A DNA stretch of 64,000 nt from Lachnospiraceae bacterium (GCA_030524705.1 JAUNGD010000003.1:52127-116126), one strand, 5' to 3'. Shown: positions 54,095-63,669, counted from the stretch's first letter. Notes: generated by a model from the sequence alone, not told the origin. Program-made: numbers and translations.

Positions 54095-56938
54095 TTATTT
54101 AGGAAGATATTTTGCCACGTATTTTCCAGTATAGGACTGCGGGCATTTCGCCACCTCCTCTGGAGTCCCCTCCGCGATGACGGTACCGCCGCGGTCGCCT
54201 CCCTCCGGGCCTATATCAATGATATAATCTGCAGTCTTGATCACATCCAGATTGTGTTCGATCACCACAACGGTATTTCCTCCCTCCGTCAGACGCCGCA
54301 GAATCTCAACCAGCTTATGGACATCGGCAAAGTGCAGTCCGGTGGTGGGCTCATCCAGAATATAAATCGTCTTTCCGGTGCTTCTCCGGCTCAGCTCTGT
54401 CGCCAGCTTAATACGCTGCGCCTCTCCGCCAGAAAGCTCTGTGGAGGGCTGTCCCAGCTTAATATAGGAAAGACCCACATCGTTCAGAGTCTCGATCTTC
54501 CGGTGAATGGAGGGCACATGCTCAAAAAACTTCAGGGCCTCCTCCACCGTCATATCGAGAATATCATAAATACTCTTCCCCTTGTATTTCACCTCAAGGG
54601 TCTCTCTGTTGTAACGCTTTCCATGGCAGACCTCACAGGGAACATACACGTCCGGCAGAAAATGCATTTCGATCTTGAGGATTCCGTCGCCGCTGCAGGC
54701 CTCGCACCGCCCGCCTTTGACATTAAAGCTGAAACGTCCCTTTTTGTAGCCCCGAGTCTTTGCATCCGCCGTCGCAGCAAACAAATCCCGGATCTGATCA
54801 AACACTCCGGTGTACGTGGCCGGATTGGAGCGCGGCGTGCGGCCGATCGGCGACTGGTCAATACTGATGACCTTGTCGAGCTGCTCCTCCCCGATCAGGC
54901 TTGTGTGCTTTCCCGGTATTGTACGGGCCCGGTTGAGATCTCTGGCCAGCCTCTTGTATAGGATTTCATTGACCAGGGAGCTTTTCCCTGAGCCTGAAAC
55001 GCCGGTGACGCAGGTCATAACCCCCAGCGGAAATTTCACATTAATCTTTTTCAGATTGTTTTCCCGTGCGCCCCGGACCTCCAGCCATCCCGTGGGAGTC
55101 TTTCGCTCCGCTGGAACAGGAATGCAGCGTCTTCCGCTGAGATAAGCTCCCGTCACGGACTTCTCACAGGCAATGATCTCCTGGGCCGTACCCGCCGCCA
55201 CGATCTCTCCGCCGTGCGCTCCCGCCCCGGGTCCGATATCTACAATATAATCCGCCGCATACATGGTGTCCTCATCGTGTTCTACTACTATCAGAGTATT
55301 TCCAAGATCTTTCAGATTATTCAGAGTGCTCAGCAATTTGTCGTTATCCCGCTGGTGCAGTCCAATACTCGGCTCGTCCAGAATATAAGCCACTCCCACA
55401 AGTCCCGAACCAATCTGGGTCGCCAGACGGATCCGCTGCGCCTCCCCGCCGGACAGCGTACCCGTTGCCCGGGAAAGACTCAGATAATCCAGCCCCACGT
55501 CCACAAGGAAACGCACCCTTGCGCGGATCTCCTTCATGATCTGATGTCCGATCAGCTCCTGCTGGTGCGTAAGCTCCATATGCTCCAGAAATACCTGCAG
55601 ATTCCCCACAGACATGGACGTAATCTCATAAATATTTTTCCCGCTGACCGTTACCGCCAGCGCTGACTTTTTCAGCCTCTGTCCGCCGCAGGTCTTACAC
55701 GGCGTAATCCGCATAAAGCTTTCATATTCCTGCTTCATGGAATCCGAGCCAGTCTCCCGGTAACGGCGCTCCACATTTTTTATCAGCCCTTCGAAGGCCA
55801 CGTCATAAATGCCCTCGCCGCGCTGCCCCTTATAGTGTACCTTGACTTCCCGGCCATTTGTCCCGTAGATAAGCATATCCTGAATCTCCTGGGGATACTC
55901 CTCAAAGGGAGTCCCCAGATCAAAATGGTACGCCTCCGCCAAAGCGTCCAGGATCGCTCTTGTAAAGCTCCCCTTGTCCGTGCAGGACTGCCAGCCCGTC
56001 ACCACGATCGCGCCGTCCAGAATACTCAGCTTTTTGTCCGGGATCATCAGATCAATATCAAATTCCATTTTATATCCCAGGCCAAAGCAATCCGAGCATG
56101 CTCCGAAGGGATTGTTGAAGGAAAAGCTTCTGGGCTCAATTTCCTCTATACTGATGCCGCAGTCCGGGCAGGAAAAGCTCTGGCTGAAGCTCAAAATCTC
56201 CTCCCCCTGTACCTCAACAAACGCCAATCCGTTTGCCAGCTGCATCACATTTTCCAGTGAATCGGTCAGCCGCTTTTCGATGCCCGGCTTAACGATCAGA
56301 CGATCCACTACAATCTCAATGTTGTGCTTCAGATTTTTCTCCAGCCTGATCTCTTCACTCAGCTCATACATGTTCCCGTCGATTCGGACTCGCACATAGC
56401 CGCTTCTCTTCGCCTGCTCCAATAGTTTAACGTGCTCGCCCTTGCGGCCTCGGACGACCGGAGCCAGAAGCTGGATTTTTGTCCGTTCCGGCAGCGCCAT
56501 GACCTGATCCACCATCTGATCCACGCTTTGCTTCTTGATCTCCTTTCCACATTTCGGACAATGCGGAATGCCAATACGGGCGTACAGAAGACGAAAATAA
56601 TCATAAATTTCCGTCACCGTTCCCACCGTTGAACGCGGATTGCGGTTCGTGGATTTCTGATCGATTGAAATAGCCGGAGGCAATCCCTCAATACTTTCCA
56701 CATCCGGTTTTTCCATCTGTCCCAGAAACTGCCGTGCATAAGAAGAAAGGGATTCCATATATCTGCGCTGTCCCTCAGCATAAATCGTATCAAATGCCAG
56801 GGATGATTTTCCGGAACCTGACAATCCCGTCAATACCACAAATTTATTTCTCGGAATATCAATGCTGACATTTTTCAGATTGTGTTCATTTGCCCCGCGG
56901 ATTCTGATATACTGCTTCTTATCTCTGTTAGTCTCCAT
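54095..56938 (-). CDS. uvrA: Excinuclease ABC subunit A
   Basis: UvrA finds DNA damage and loads UvrB. The 947-residue protein has two ABC ATPase halves: [14 protein letters not shown] with signature [12 protein letters not shown], and [13 protein letters not shown] with [12 protein letters not shown]. Zinc modules are visible as CPKCGKE, CPDCG/CSDCFG, CKTCGGQ and [16 protein letters not shown]. It follows uvrB by 191 bp on the same strand, probably in one SOS-controlled unit. I saw no separate LexA box in that gap. Confidence 0.98.
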   Translation of the reverse strand: METNRDKKQYIRIRGANEHNLKNVSIDIPRNKFVVLTGLSGSGKSSLAFDTIYAEGQRRYMESLSSYARQFLGQMEKPDVESIEGLPPAISIDQKSTNRNPRSTVGTVTEIYDYFRLLYARIGIPHCPKCGKEIKKQSVDQMVDQVMALPERTKIQLLAPVVRGRKGEHVKLLEQAKRSGYVRVRIDGNMYELSEEIRLEKNLKHNIEIVVDRLIVKPGIEKRLTDSLENVMQLANGLAFVEVQGEEILSFSQSFSCPDCGISIEEIEPRSFSFNNPFGACSDCFGLGYKMEFDIDLMIPDKKLSILDGAIVVTGWQSCTDKGSFTRAILDALAEAYHFDLGTPFEEYPQEIQDMLIYGTNGREVKVHYKGQRGEGIYDVAFEGLIKNVERRYRETGSDSMKQEYESFMRITPCKTCGGQRLKKSALAVTVSGKNIYEITSMSVGNLQVFLEHMELTHQQELIGHQIMKEIRARVRFLVDVGLDYLSLSRATGTLSGGEAQRIRLATQIGSGLVGVAYILDEPSIGLHQRDNDKLLSTLNNLKDLGNTLIVVEHDEDTMYAADYIVDIGPGAGAHGGEIVAAGTAQEIIACEKSVTGAYLSGRRCIPVPAERKTPTGWLEVRGARENNLKKINVKFPLGVMTCVTGVSGSGKSSLVNEILYKRLARDLNRARTIPGKHTSLIGEEQLDKVISIDQSPIGRTPRSNPATYTGVFDQIRDLFAATADAKTRGYKKGRFSFNVKGGRCEACSGDGILKIEMHFLPDVYVPCEVCHGKRYNRETLEVKYKGKSIYDILDMTVEEALKFFEHVPSIHRKIETLNDVGLSYIKLGQPSTELSGGEAQRIKLATELSRRSTGKTIYILDEPTTGLHFADVHKLVEILRRLTEGGNTVVVIEHNLDVIKTADYIIDIGPEGGDRGGTVIAEGTPEEVAKCPQSYTGKYVAKYLPK

Positions 56939-57129
56939 CTTGAAATTCTCCTGTGCTTCTGTCTGAGTCTGTTGCTTATCATCTATTACGTATTATTGAC
57001 CGGATCCTGCATATATTCTTATGATTCACCGACCCCGTACAAAAATTGATTTTTTCTTTTGTTTACCGTGTTCATCTGACTTTCCGAATTACTGTGCAAA
57101 TCATGTATTTTCCCGCTGATTTGATTGCC

Positions 57130-59118
57130 TTACACTTCCTGAATCTCCTGCAAATGTTTTTTCAATGTAATCATACGGTCACGCAGCTCGGCCGCAGCCT
57201 CGAAATTCAGCTCCGAAGCAGCCTTCTTCATCTGTTTCTGTACATCCGCGATCAGCTTTTCCAGCTCCTCGCTGCTCATGGACTCCGGATCCTTCTCCAT
57301 CTTCTTTTCTTCTTTTGCAATTTCTTTCGAAATACTGATCAGATCCCGAACCGCTTTCTTGATGGTCTGGGGCGTGATCCCATGCTCCTGATTGTACTGC
57401 TCCTGGATCTCCCGGCGGCGCTGGGTCTCTTCAATGGCAATACGCATCGAATCTGTCATCATATCGGCGTACATAATCACATGACCCTGAGCGTTTCGGG
57501 CCGCCCGGCCGATGGTCTGGATCAGTGAAACTGAGGAACGCAAAAATCCTTCCTTATCTGCATCCAAAATTGCTACCAGAGAGATTTCAGGAATATCCAA
57601 ACCTTCTCTCAGAAGGTTGATTCCCACCAGAACGTCGAACACATCGAGACGCATATCCCGGATAATTTCTGTACGCTCCAGAGTATCAATATCGGAATGA
57701 AGGTAACGGACACGAATCCCGACTTCCTTCATATACTCGGTCAGATCCTCCGCCATACGTTTTGTCAGAGTCGTCACCAGTACCTTATTTCCTGCCGCCG
57801 TCTCTTTATTTATCTCACCGATCAGATCATCAATCTGTCCCTCCACCGGCCGTACCTCCACATTCGGATCAAGGAGTCCGGTGGGTCGGATGAGCTGCTC
57901 CGCCCGGAGCAGCTCATGCTCCTCCTCGTACTCTCCCGGCGTCGCGGAGACGAACAGTATCTGGTCAAGCTTCTCCTCAAATTCCGTGAAATTCAGCGGA
58001 CGGTTATCCTTAGCCGAAGGCAGCCGGAACCCGTAATCCACCAGAGTCGTCTTCCGGGACTGATCCCCGGCATACATCGCCCGCACCTGAGGCACTGTCT
58101 TATGCGACTCGTCAATAATCAGAAGAAAATCATCCCCGAAATAATCGATCAGAGTATGCGGTGTCGCCCCCGCCGGAAGCCCTGCCAAATGCCGGGAGTA
58201 ATTCTCAATTCCGGAGCAGAATCCCGTTTCCCGCAGCATCTCAACATCATAATTGGTCCGCTCCGCAATCCGCTGTGCCTCCAGCAGCTTGTCCTCACTC
58301 TTGAAATATTGTACCCGCTCTTCCAGCTCCTCCTCAATCGACTTGGCCGCCGCAAGAATCTTTTCCATCGGCACAACATAATGGGATGCAGGAAATACTG
58401 CAATAAACTCCAAACTGCGGCGGATGACTCCCGTCAGCACGTCGATCTCTGTGATTCGGTCAATCTCATCTCCGAAAAACTCCACCCGGTATGCGTAGTC
58501 GTCTGCATTTGCAGGAAATATCTCCAGCACATCTCCGTGTACCCGGAATGTACCTCGATGGAAGTCCATCTCATTGCGATCATACTGTATGTCGATCAGC
58601 TTCCGAAGCACCTCATCACGGTCACGCTCCTGCCCCTGCCGCAAATAGAGAACCAGATCCTTATAATCCGCCGGACTGCCGATCCCGTAAATACAGGAAA
58701 CACTGGATACAATGATGACATCCTTACGCTCCACCAGAGACGCGGTAGCAGACAGGCGCAGCTTGTCTATTTCATCGTTGATGGAAGAGTCCTTGGCAAT
58801 GTAGGTGTCGGAGGAGGGGACGTAGGCCTCCGGCTGATAATAGTCGTAGTAGGATACAAAATACTCCACCGCGTTCTCCGGGAAGAACTCCTTAAACTCG
58901 CCGTAAAGCTGTGCGGCGAGGGTTTTGTTGTGGGCTAAAATCAGGGTGGGCTTGTTCAGCTGGGCGATGACATTCGCCATCGTAAAAGTCTTGCCAGAGC
59001 CCGTAACCCCTAGTAAAGTCTGGCATTGATTGCCTTCCTGGAAGCCTTTGACAAGGGCTTCGATGGCTTGAGGTTGGTCGCCGGTGGGCTGAAATTCTGA
59101 GTGCAATTTGAACTCCAT
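57130..59118 (-). CDS. uvrB: Excinuclease ABC subunit B
   Basis: UvrB verifies lesions after loading by UvrA and recruits UvrC. The 662-residue protein has Walker [14 protein letters not shown], the beta-hairpin [18 protein letters not shown], helicase motifs [20 protein letters not shown] and a C-terminal UVR motif ([12 protein letters not shown]). The frame is open to 59271, but ATG 59118 starts the family N-terminus [17 protein letters not shown]. The 400 bp upstream hold a large hairpin, repeats and a LexA-type box at the border with a mobile element. Confidence 0.98.
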   Translation of the reverse strand: MEFKLHSEFQPTGDQPQAIEALVKGFQEGNQCQTLLGVTGSGKTFTMANVIAQLNKPTLILAHNKTLAAQLYGEFKEFFPENAVEYFVSYYDYYQPEAYVPSSDTYIAKDSSINDEIDKLRLSATASLVERKDVIIVSSVSCIYGIGSPADYKDLVLYLRQGQERDRDEVLRKLIDIQYDRNEMDFHRGTFRVHGDVLEIFPANADDYAYRVEFFGDEIDRITEIDVLTGVIRRSLEFIAVFPASHYVVPMEKILAAAKSIEEELEERVQYFKSEDKLLEAQRIAERTNYDVEMLRETGFCSGIENYSRHLAGLPAGATPHTLIDYFGDDFLLIIDESHKTVPQVRAMYAGDQSRKTTLVDYGFRLPSAKDNRPLNFTEFEEKLDQILFVSATPGEYEEEHELLRAEQLIRPTGLLDPNVEVRPVEGQIDDLIGEINKETAAGNKVLVTTLTKRMAEDLTEYMKEVGIRVRYLHSDIDTLERTEIIRDMRLDVFDVLVGINLLREGLDIPEISLVAILDADKEGFLRSSVSLIQTIGRAARNAQGHVIMYADMMTDSMRIAIEETQRRREIQEQYNQEHGITPQTIKKAVRDLISISKEIAKEEKKMEKDPESMSSEELEKLIADVQKQMKKAASELNFEAAAELRDRMITLKKHLQEIQEV

Positions 59119-59148
59119 AAGTGTATTTTTCCTTTCTAGTGACCCTAA

Positions 59149-59232
59149 AAAAAGTTCGCCTATTAGGCAGAAATTCGTAAAAAATGAAGATTTTGGCCTG
59201 CCTAATAGGCGAACTTTTTCATTTTTACGAAT
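59149..59232. terminator. 22-bp perfect inverted repeat with an overlapping alternative hairpin, before uvrB
   Basis: Arms 59149-59170 and 59198-59219 are perfect 22-bp complements. On the minus strand the second arm runs straight into seven T (59153-59147), 29 nt before the uvrB ATG: a full intrinsic terminator. A second pair, ATTCGTAAAAAATGAA (59173-59188) with TTCATTTTTACGAAT (59218-59232), interlocks with the first, so both cannot form as simple hairpins together. Confidence 0.75.
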
Positions 59233-59384
59233 GAAAGTCACTAAAACCCATTTTTTGAAACGCCGCAACACCAGATAACATATCGTATCAGCAGGAAAGG
59301 ACGTTTACGTACTTTCACCTGATACGATAACGACAGAATCGTCAGATTCTGGAGTGGAAATGGCATTACGGAAAGTCACTAAAA
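59233..59384. repeat. 14-bp direct repeats around a hairpin segment
   Basis: GAAAGTCACTAAAA occurs at 59233-59246 and again at 59371-59384, bounding a 124-bp segment. This could be a duplicated recombination core or target duplication. Confidence 0.6.
59281..59351. repeat. Two adjacent inverted repeats
   Basis: TATCGTATCAG (59281-59291) pairs with 59319-59329, with GAAAG/CTTTC nested inside. CAGAATC (59334-59340) pairs with GATTCTG (59345-59351). Both lie within the direct-repeat segment. Confidence 0.6.
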
Positions 59385-59459
59385 AGTATAGCATAAACAA
59401 AATAAAAAGTATAGACCTTTTTAGAACATCTGTTCTTTTTCTTTTGCCCATACTTTTTA
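59380..59459. repeat. Repeated 12-bp sites next to the integrase gene
   Basis: TAAAAAGTATAG occurs perfectly at 59380-59391 and 59403-59414; an inverted near-copy TAAAAAGTATG lies at 59459-59449. On the minus strand each direct copy contains TATACT, so promoter function is an alternative to integrase arm binding. Confidence 0.5.
59424..59435. promoter_or_regulatory. LexA-type SOS box upstream of uvrB
   Basis: GAACATCTGTTC fits the Firmicute LexA site GAAC-N4-GTTC. It lies 11 nt before a TATACT -10-like element on the minus strand, about 305 bp from the uvrB ATG. Confidence 0.65.
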
Positions 59460-59520
59460 TCCTGATTTTCTAAATTCAAAATTTATCTGGAAAGACATTT
59501 ACTGCTCTGCTAACTTTTGC

Positions 59521-60804
59521 TTACAAGAAATCATCCACTGATATTACAATGTCCATATTCTCAGTTCTTAATTCTTCCCCGACTTCTTGTTTCGGCATAA
59601 CTTCATCAATGAACGGCTGAATTTCGTCTACGCAGTCTGCAATGATACCTTTATTGTCTCCATATACATCCATCGTAATCAATTCCTTTGCATGACCCAT
59701 CAGTTTCGAGACTGCCTTTGGATTAAAGTTATTCTTCAAAAGAAGCGTACAGAAGGTGCTTCTGAGATCATGCCATCTGATATCCGGCAATCCGTTTTCG
59801 GCAAGTAACTTTTTGTAATACTTCCAGTGAAACTCCTTACTTCTCGGTTTTCCATAATTAGAGCAACAAATATAATCCGAATCCTGAAACTGGCTATTCC
59901 TCCGACTACGATTCCGCTCATAGATTTTTCTCTGCTCCAGTATAGCCTCAAACACATAATCCGGTATCGGCAGCGTCCGGTAACTGGACGGCGTTTTCAG
60001 CCGTACCTCCTGTTTTCGATACGTTTCCGGAGGAAAGTCCTCTTTTTTCGTGCCAAGCTTTGTTCCCAGCTGCCGCTGCACCCGCAGCGTCCGGTTGATG
60101 TAATCCACATCCGAGTACTTTACCCCGTTGATTTCCCTCCGTCTCAGCCCCATCAGGACATTGAACAGCACCTGCATATGGATCGGTGTATCTTTGCTGG
60201 CCTCCAGCAGAATCTGAATCTGCTCCATTGTCAGCGTCTTTTGTGTATCAATATTTCTCGTATGGTACAGCTTTTTCTCTACCTTCTTCGGCAGGTTGAC
60301 TCCTTCTGCAGGACTGACCGGAATAATCTTTTTATCCACCGCATAGCGCATGGAAACATTCATCACTGTCTTTACCAACCGCGCAACAGATACGGAATAC
60401 TCTGTTTTCTCATTATATAGCTTCTGAATATCCCCCCGCGTGATATCCACCATTTTTTTACTGCCAAGTTTTGGAACAATGTGTAGCCTCACCACACTTC
60501 CAAAGGTATCATATGTCTCGTTACTCCCAACACGGTTCCGGATGTCCTCCTCCATCCAAAACTCCATAAAATCTTTCACTCGGACGTTAGCGTAAACCAC
60601 ATAGGTTCCCGCATAAAGCTCGCCAATGGTCTTATCTCTGGCGGCACTCGCTTCTTTTTCCGTCAGAAAGCCAGCCTTTTGCTGTGGACGCACCGTACCG
60701 TCCATATATTTCAGAAATACCCGATATCCGAACCTTTCTTTGATCGGCATAACATTTGAAACTTCCCACTCCACATATCTTTGTAGGTTCAAATCAAGTT
60801 TCAT
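59521..60804 (-). CDS. Tyrosine recombinase/integrase 1
   Basis: The 427-residue integrase has an N-terminal arm-binding region, a core-binding SAM-like domain (about 75-170) and a catalytic domain with Arg221 in LMGLRRREI, His345-Arg348 in WHDLR, His371 in MGHAKEL and the nucleophile Tyr381 in MDVYGD. The final 45 residues are acidic. GGAGG lies 6 nt before the ATG. It lies 11 bp after a second integrase. It is the gene nearest to uvrB and so probably the enzyme acting at this junction. Confidence 0.93.
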   Translation of the reverse strand: MKLDLNLQRYVEWEVSNVMPIKERFGYRVFLKYMDGTVRPQQKAGFLTEKEASAARDKTIGELYAGTYVVYANVRVKDFMEFWMEEDIRNRVGSNETYDTFGSVVRLHIVPKLGSKKMVDITRGDIQKLYNEKTEYSVSVARLVKTVMNVSMRYAVDKKIIPVSPAEGVNLPKKVEKKLYHTRNIDTQKTLTMEQIQILLEASKDTPIHMQVLFNVLMGLRRREINGVKYSDVDYINRTLRVQRQLGTKLGTKKEDFPPETYRKQEVRLKTPSSYRTLPIPDYVFEAILEQRKIYERNRSRRNSQFQDSDYICCSNYGKPRSKEFHWKYYKKLLAENGLPDIRWHDLRSTFCTLLLKNNFNPKAVSKLMGHAKELITMDVYGDNKGIIADCVDEIQPFIDEVMPKQEVGEELRTENMDIVISVDDFL

Positions 60805-60815
60805 ACCACACCTCC

Positions 60816-62012
60816 CTACACTGCCACCGGCACAAAAGCATTGTTCATAAATGCCAGAATATTCTCATTCTCATCCATCACATCGCAGTAATACTCAAAA
60901 GTGGTATGTACGGACCCATGCCCCAGCAGAGCCGAAATCTTGATAATCGGTACTTCCATTTCAATCAGTATCGTAGCGTACATATGGCGAAGGCCATGTA
61001 CAGTCACATGGGGCAAACCATTTCGGCTGCACAACTTTGTCAGCGCATTATTCAAAGATGTCATGCCGTGAGGCTTCCCATTTTCCTGGCAGCAGACATA
61101 ACCCTTATCCTCATAGCTGCCGGTGCACTTCATCTTGTTATTTTCCACAATCTGACGGCGCTTTTTTACCTCCCGCATCACAGCTTCCGGTACGCGGAGC
61201 GTCCGGTAGCTGTTCGGCGTTTTAGGAGCTCGCTCTACCAGTCCGTATTTTTCAATCTTGCTGCCGCTTCTTTCTTTTATAATCGGGTCAGAGGCAAGCT
61301 GACGGCTGATATAAACCGTATTCTTTTCAAAATCGAAATCACTGAACTTCAGTCCCATGATTTCCCCTTTCCGGAGTCCACAGAATAATGCAAGCAGAAT
61401 TTCCAGATACCAGTTATTCTGAGAGGCCGCTTTCAGAATAACCTTTGTTTTTTCTTTTCCCAGCACTGTAATCTTCGGCTTCGCCCTCTTATATGGCTTC
61501 GTACCGGTCACCGGATTATTTTTTATGTATCCGGCAATCACAGCCTCCTTCAGGGCAAGGTTTAGTATTTCCCTTCCCTTATTTCCCGCCGAAGCACTAG
61601 ACCGCGCCACACTGGCTAACAATGTATCCAGGTATTCTACATTCACATATCGAACTTTAATGTCATATTCCATATGCGGCAGAATCAGGTCATAAATGGC
61701 ATAGGCCCCCACCATACGGGTAGTAGTTTCCACCCGCTTCGAGAAGATTTCTTCAAACCAATAGATCAGATAATCTTTGAACATTACTTCTGTATTTACC
61801 TTATGAGCCATCTGATATTCTCGATAAGCCTTCTTGAAATCTGCCTCATATCTGTCGTAACTTTTATCAGCTTCTTTGCTGGTTGCAAATCCGCCTTTTT
61901 TACTATATTTTACTGTACCATCCTCCTGCAGTACCTTAACCCGATGATACCATGAGTTATTTTCAAAAAAAGACTTGCTTTTTTGTGGATTTTCTTTTTT
62001 CAACTGTTTCAC
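60816..62012 (-). CDS. Tyrosine recombinase/integrase 2
   Basis: The 398-residue protein is a second, distinct tyrosine recombinase: Arg214 in CGLRKGEI, His339-Arg342 in VHGLRH, His365 in LLGHGSVHTT and the nucleophile Tyr374 or Tyr375 in TFEYYC. The N-terminal AP2-like/arm region (WYHRVKVLQEDGTVKYSKKGGF) is intact. All catalytic residues are present in both integrases, so neither looks decayed. It follows the HTH gene by 6 bp. Confidence 0.93.
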   Translation of the reverse strand: MKQLKKENPQKSKSFFENNSWYHRVKVLQEDGTVKYSKKGGFATSKEADKSYDRYEADFKKAYREYQMAHKVNTEVMFKDYLIYWFEEIFSKRVETTTRMVGAYAIYDLILPHMEYDIKVRYVNVEYLDTLLASVARSSASAGNKGREILNLALKEAVIAGYIKNNPVTGTKPYKRAKPKITVLGKEKTKVILKAASQNNWYLEILLALFCGLRKGEIMGLKFSDFDFEKNTVYISRQLASDPIIKERSGSKIEKYGLVERAPKTPNSYRTLRVPEAVMREVKKRRQIVENNKMKCTGSYEDKGYVCCQENGKPHGMTSLNNALTKLCSRNGLPHVTVHGLRHMYATILIEMEVPIIKISALLGHGSVHTTFEYYCDVMDENENILAFMNNAFVPVAV

Positions 62013-62018
62013 CCCTTC

Positions 62019-62324
62019 TTAACTGATTCCATCCAGCCAGTTGTCAAAAGATTGTCTGGGCACCCTAAAAAGCTTTCCAATCTTGATTACCCGAAATGGC
62101 TCCTGCTTCTCATACACCTCATCTAAATAGGCATATGCCTTGCTCCTGCCAATTCCAAGCAGCTTCTGAATATCCTCAACATCATAAACCTTTTTTTCAT
62201 TTTCCAGAGCTCCTATCACATTCACCTCCCCAAATGGAAAGCGACTGTATGCGTTTATCATACCGCCCCAATCTCTCTCCGTCCATGATACCGATTTGTA
62301 ATCCGCATCCTTGCATGAATCCAT
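62019..62324 (-). CDS. Excisionase-like helix-turn-helix protein
   Basis: The 101-residue protein has a MerR-like HTH of the excisionase type in its C-terminal half: VYDVEDIQKLLGIGRSKAYAYL followed by a wing with KIGKLFRVPRQSFDNWLDG. Such proteins direct integrases toward excision. The start is uncertain; ATG 62324 has only a weak site, and ATG 62261 is the alternative. It sits just before the two integrase genes, as xis genes often do. Confidence 0.8.
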   Translation of the reverse strand: MDSCKDADYKSVSWTERDWGGMINAYSRFPFGEVNVIGALENEKKVYDVEDIQKLLGIGRSKAYAYLDEVYEKQEPFRVIKIGKLFRVPRQSFDNWLDGIS

Positions 62325-62356
62325 TTTCTTACCTATAATAAAGGATTACTAAAATA

Positions 62357-62710
62357 TCATCTTCCAGCCAAACCAACGCTGACCGCCAATGCCTTGTCTA
62401 TTTCTTCCATATAATTCTGATCCAACGAACCAATATAACCATCCAATCGTTGTTTATCTATCGTTCGTAACTGCTCCAGCATTACCACAGATGACTTCTT
62501 TAAAATATCACCTGCCTGTATATAACAATGAGTCGGTAGTTTCGGCTTATGTTCTGACTGACTGCTCAATGAAGCAACAATAACGGTCCGGCCATAACGG
62601 TTACCCGTATTATTTTGAATAATCAGTACCGGTCGGTATCCCGCCTGCTCAGAACCTATCACCGGACTAAGGTTGGCATAGTATACATCCCCTCGTGAAT
62701 ATACACGCAT
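62357..62710 (-). CDS. MazF/PemK-family endoribonuclease toxin
   Basis: The 117-residue protein has the MazF fold signature: GDVYYANLSPVIGSEQAGYRPVLIIQN, then VIVASLSSQ and a late LEQLRTIDKQRL. MazF enzymes cut RNA at short sites and are silenced by an antitoxin. ATG 62710 has a run of G 7 nt upstream; the frame starts six codons earlier. No antitoxin gene lies beside it; the only small neighbour downstream is the HTH gene. Confidence 0.9.
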   Translation of the reverse strand: MRVYSRGDVYYANLSPVIGSEQAGYRPVLIIQNNTGNRYGRTVIVASLSSQSEHKPKLPTHCYIQAGDILKKSSVVMLEQLRTIDKQRLDGYIGSLDQNYMEEIDKALAVSVGLAGR

Positions 62711-62754
62711 AATGGTTCCCCCCTTCATAGAGATTTTTCAAATTGTCACTATGT

Positions 62755-62808
62755 AAAAACAGCTGCCCCAAAACTTTTTAGCAAATTGAACATCGTCTGG
62801 TGCAGCTG
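62755..62808 (-). terminator. Terminator-like hairpin upstream of mazF
   Basis: CAGCTGC (62808-62802) pairs with GCAGCTG (62766-62760) over a 35-nt loop and is followed by TTTTT on the minus strand. It would stop transcripts from the sigma-like gene. Confidence 0.55.
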
Positions 62809-62934
62809 CTCTTATTTTATTGATCCGTCACTTTTGCCACGCCCCCTGACGGCAGGGATATTGCAGGCCGCCCCTGGCAGGGCTGTCATAACTCCGCAGC
62901 GCCGTCTTTACTCGCACGCCGCAGGGCTCCCCCT

Positions 62935-63045
62935 CTAGTCTGTGGGAGGTCGTGAGAAAGTATCATTATACCTCCGTGCTGTCATCGCGCCTGATCTGCC
63001 ACAATCAGGTCTAAAACTTCCGTCCATCGCTCCTGCGGCCTGCAT
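62935..63045 (-). CDS. Possible 36-residue ORF in a GC-rich spacer
   Basis: The frame starts MQAAGAMDGSFRPDC with AAGGAGGTGAGAG directly before the ATG, an excellent ribosome site. The rest is Arg- and Ser-rich and ends RPPTD. No known function. The spacer 62810-63186 is otherwise free of genes and includes a CCCTG-CCGT-CAGGG hairpin. Confidence 0.35.
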   Translation of the reverse strand: MQAAGAMDGSFRPDCGRSGAMTARRYNDTFSRPPTD

Positions 63046-63186
63046 CTCTCACCTCCTTCAGGCTGCCCTCTTCGCGCCGGGTCTTACATCGCTATCACAC
63101 GGATTTCTGTACCTGCAATACCGTGTATTCTGTTTTCAATTTGCGTGAAAGTGCAAAAAATCCTTCAATATGTGGGCATTGATAAC

Positions 63187-63660
63187 TTAATTTTTCTGCC
63201 CTTTTGACAAAACTTTTTTGATCCTGTTTAACCGTTTTGTTACGGAATTTTGCGTACATCCCCACTGTCGGGCAATGTCCACCTGCCGTTATCCGTCCAC
63301 TACCATCAGGGTAAGCAGCTCCAGGTCCTTCTCTCCCAATCGGCACAACCGCTGGTACAGCTTTCTATCCTCAATTTCCTGCATCCACGCATACCGATCT
63401 GAAAATTCCTGCTGCTTAAAATCTGCCAACAACTCCGGGAATTTGCGGAAAAGAACCGTCCTCCCCTCATCCATATTTTCCTCATCCGGCAGCGCCTGAT
63501 TATGACTGTCATAGACTCTCCGGCTACAAAACCATTTCCAGTCAAACTCCTTCATCTGAGCGATATCCGCCTCATCCATTCCTGCGGCAGCATACTCCTT
63601 CTGCAGCTGTTCCCATTCTTTATCAAATCTGCGCTTTTCGCGCCCATAATTAAAACCCAT
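63187..63660 (-). pseudogene. Sigma-70-like HTH protein of mobile elements, interrupted by an in-frame TAA
   Basis: The first 123 codons (MGFNYGREKRRFDKEW... to LELLTLMVVDG) match a sigma-factor-like protein that I know from Lachnospiraceae mobile elements. A TAA stop at 63291-63289 interrupts it. In the same frame the text goes on as VDIARQWGCTQNSVTKRLNRIK, the expected C-terminal helix-turn-helix, and ends at a TAA at 63189-63187. Codon 124 is Tyr-like in context (GGA TAA CGG), so one base change explains the stop. The truncated protein lacks its DNA-binding half. Confidence 0.75.
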
Positions 63661-63669
63661 AATATCCTC

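Noticed and set aside
56939-57129. Separate promoter or LexA box for uvrA
   Set aside because: I found no GAAC-N4-GTTC and no convincing -35/-10 pair; read-through from uvrB is simpler.
57697-58938. 413-codon plus-strand frame
   Set aside because: Antisense shadow of uvrB with no ribosome site or recognisable domain.
59149-59384. CRISPR array
   Set aside because: The repeats are inverted pairs and a single direct-repeat pair with no regular spacer series and no cas gene.
63095-63346. 83-codon minus-strand frame overlapping the sigma-like gene
   Set aside because: It is a different frame from the one that restores the helix-turn-helix; the in-frame continuation explains the coding signal better.
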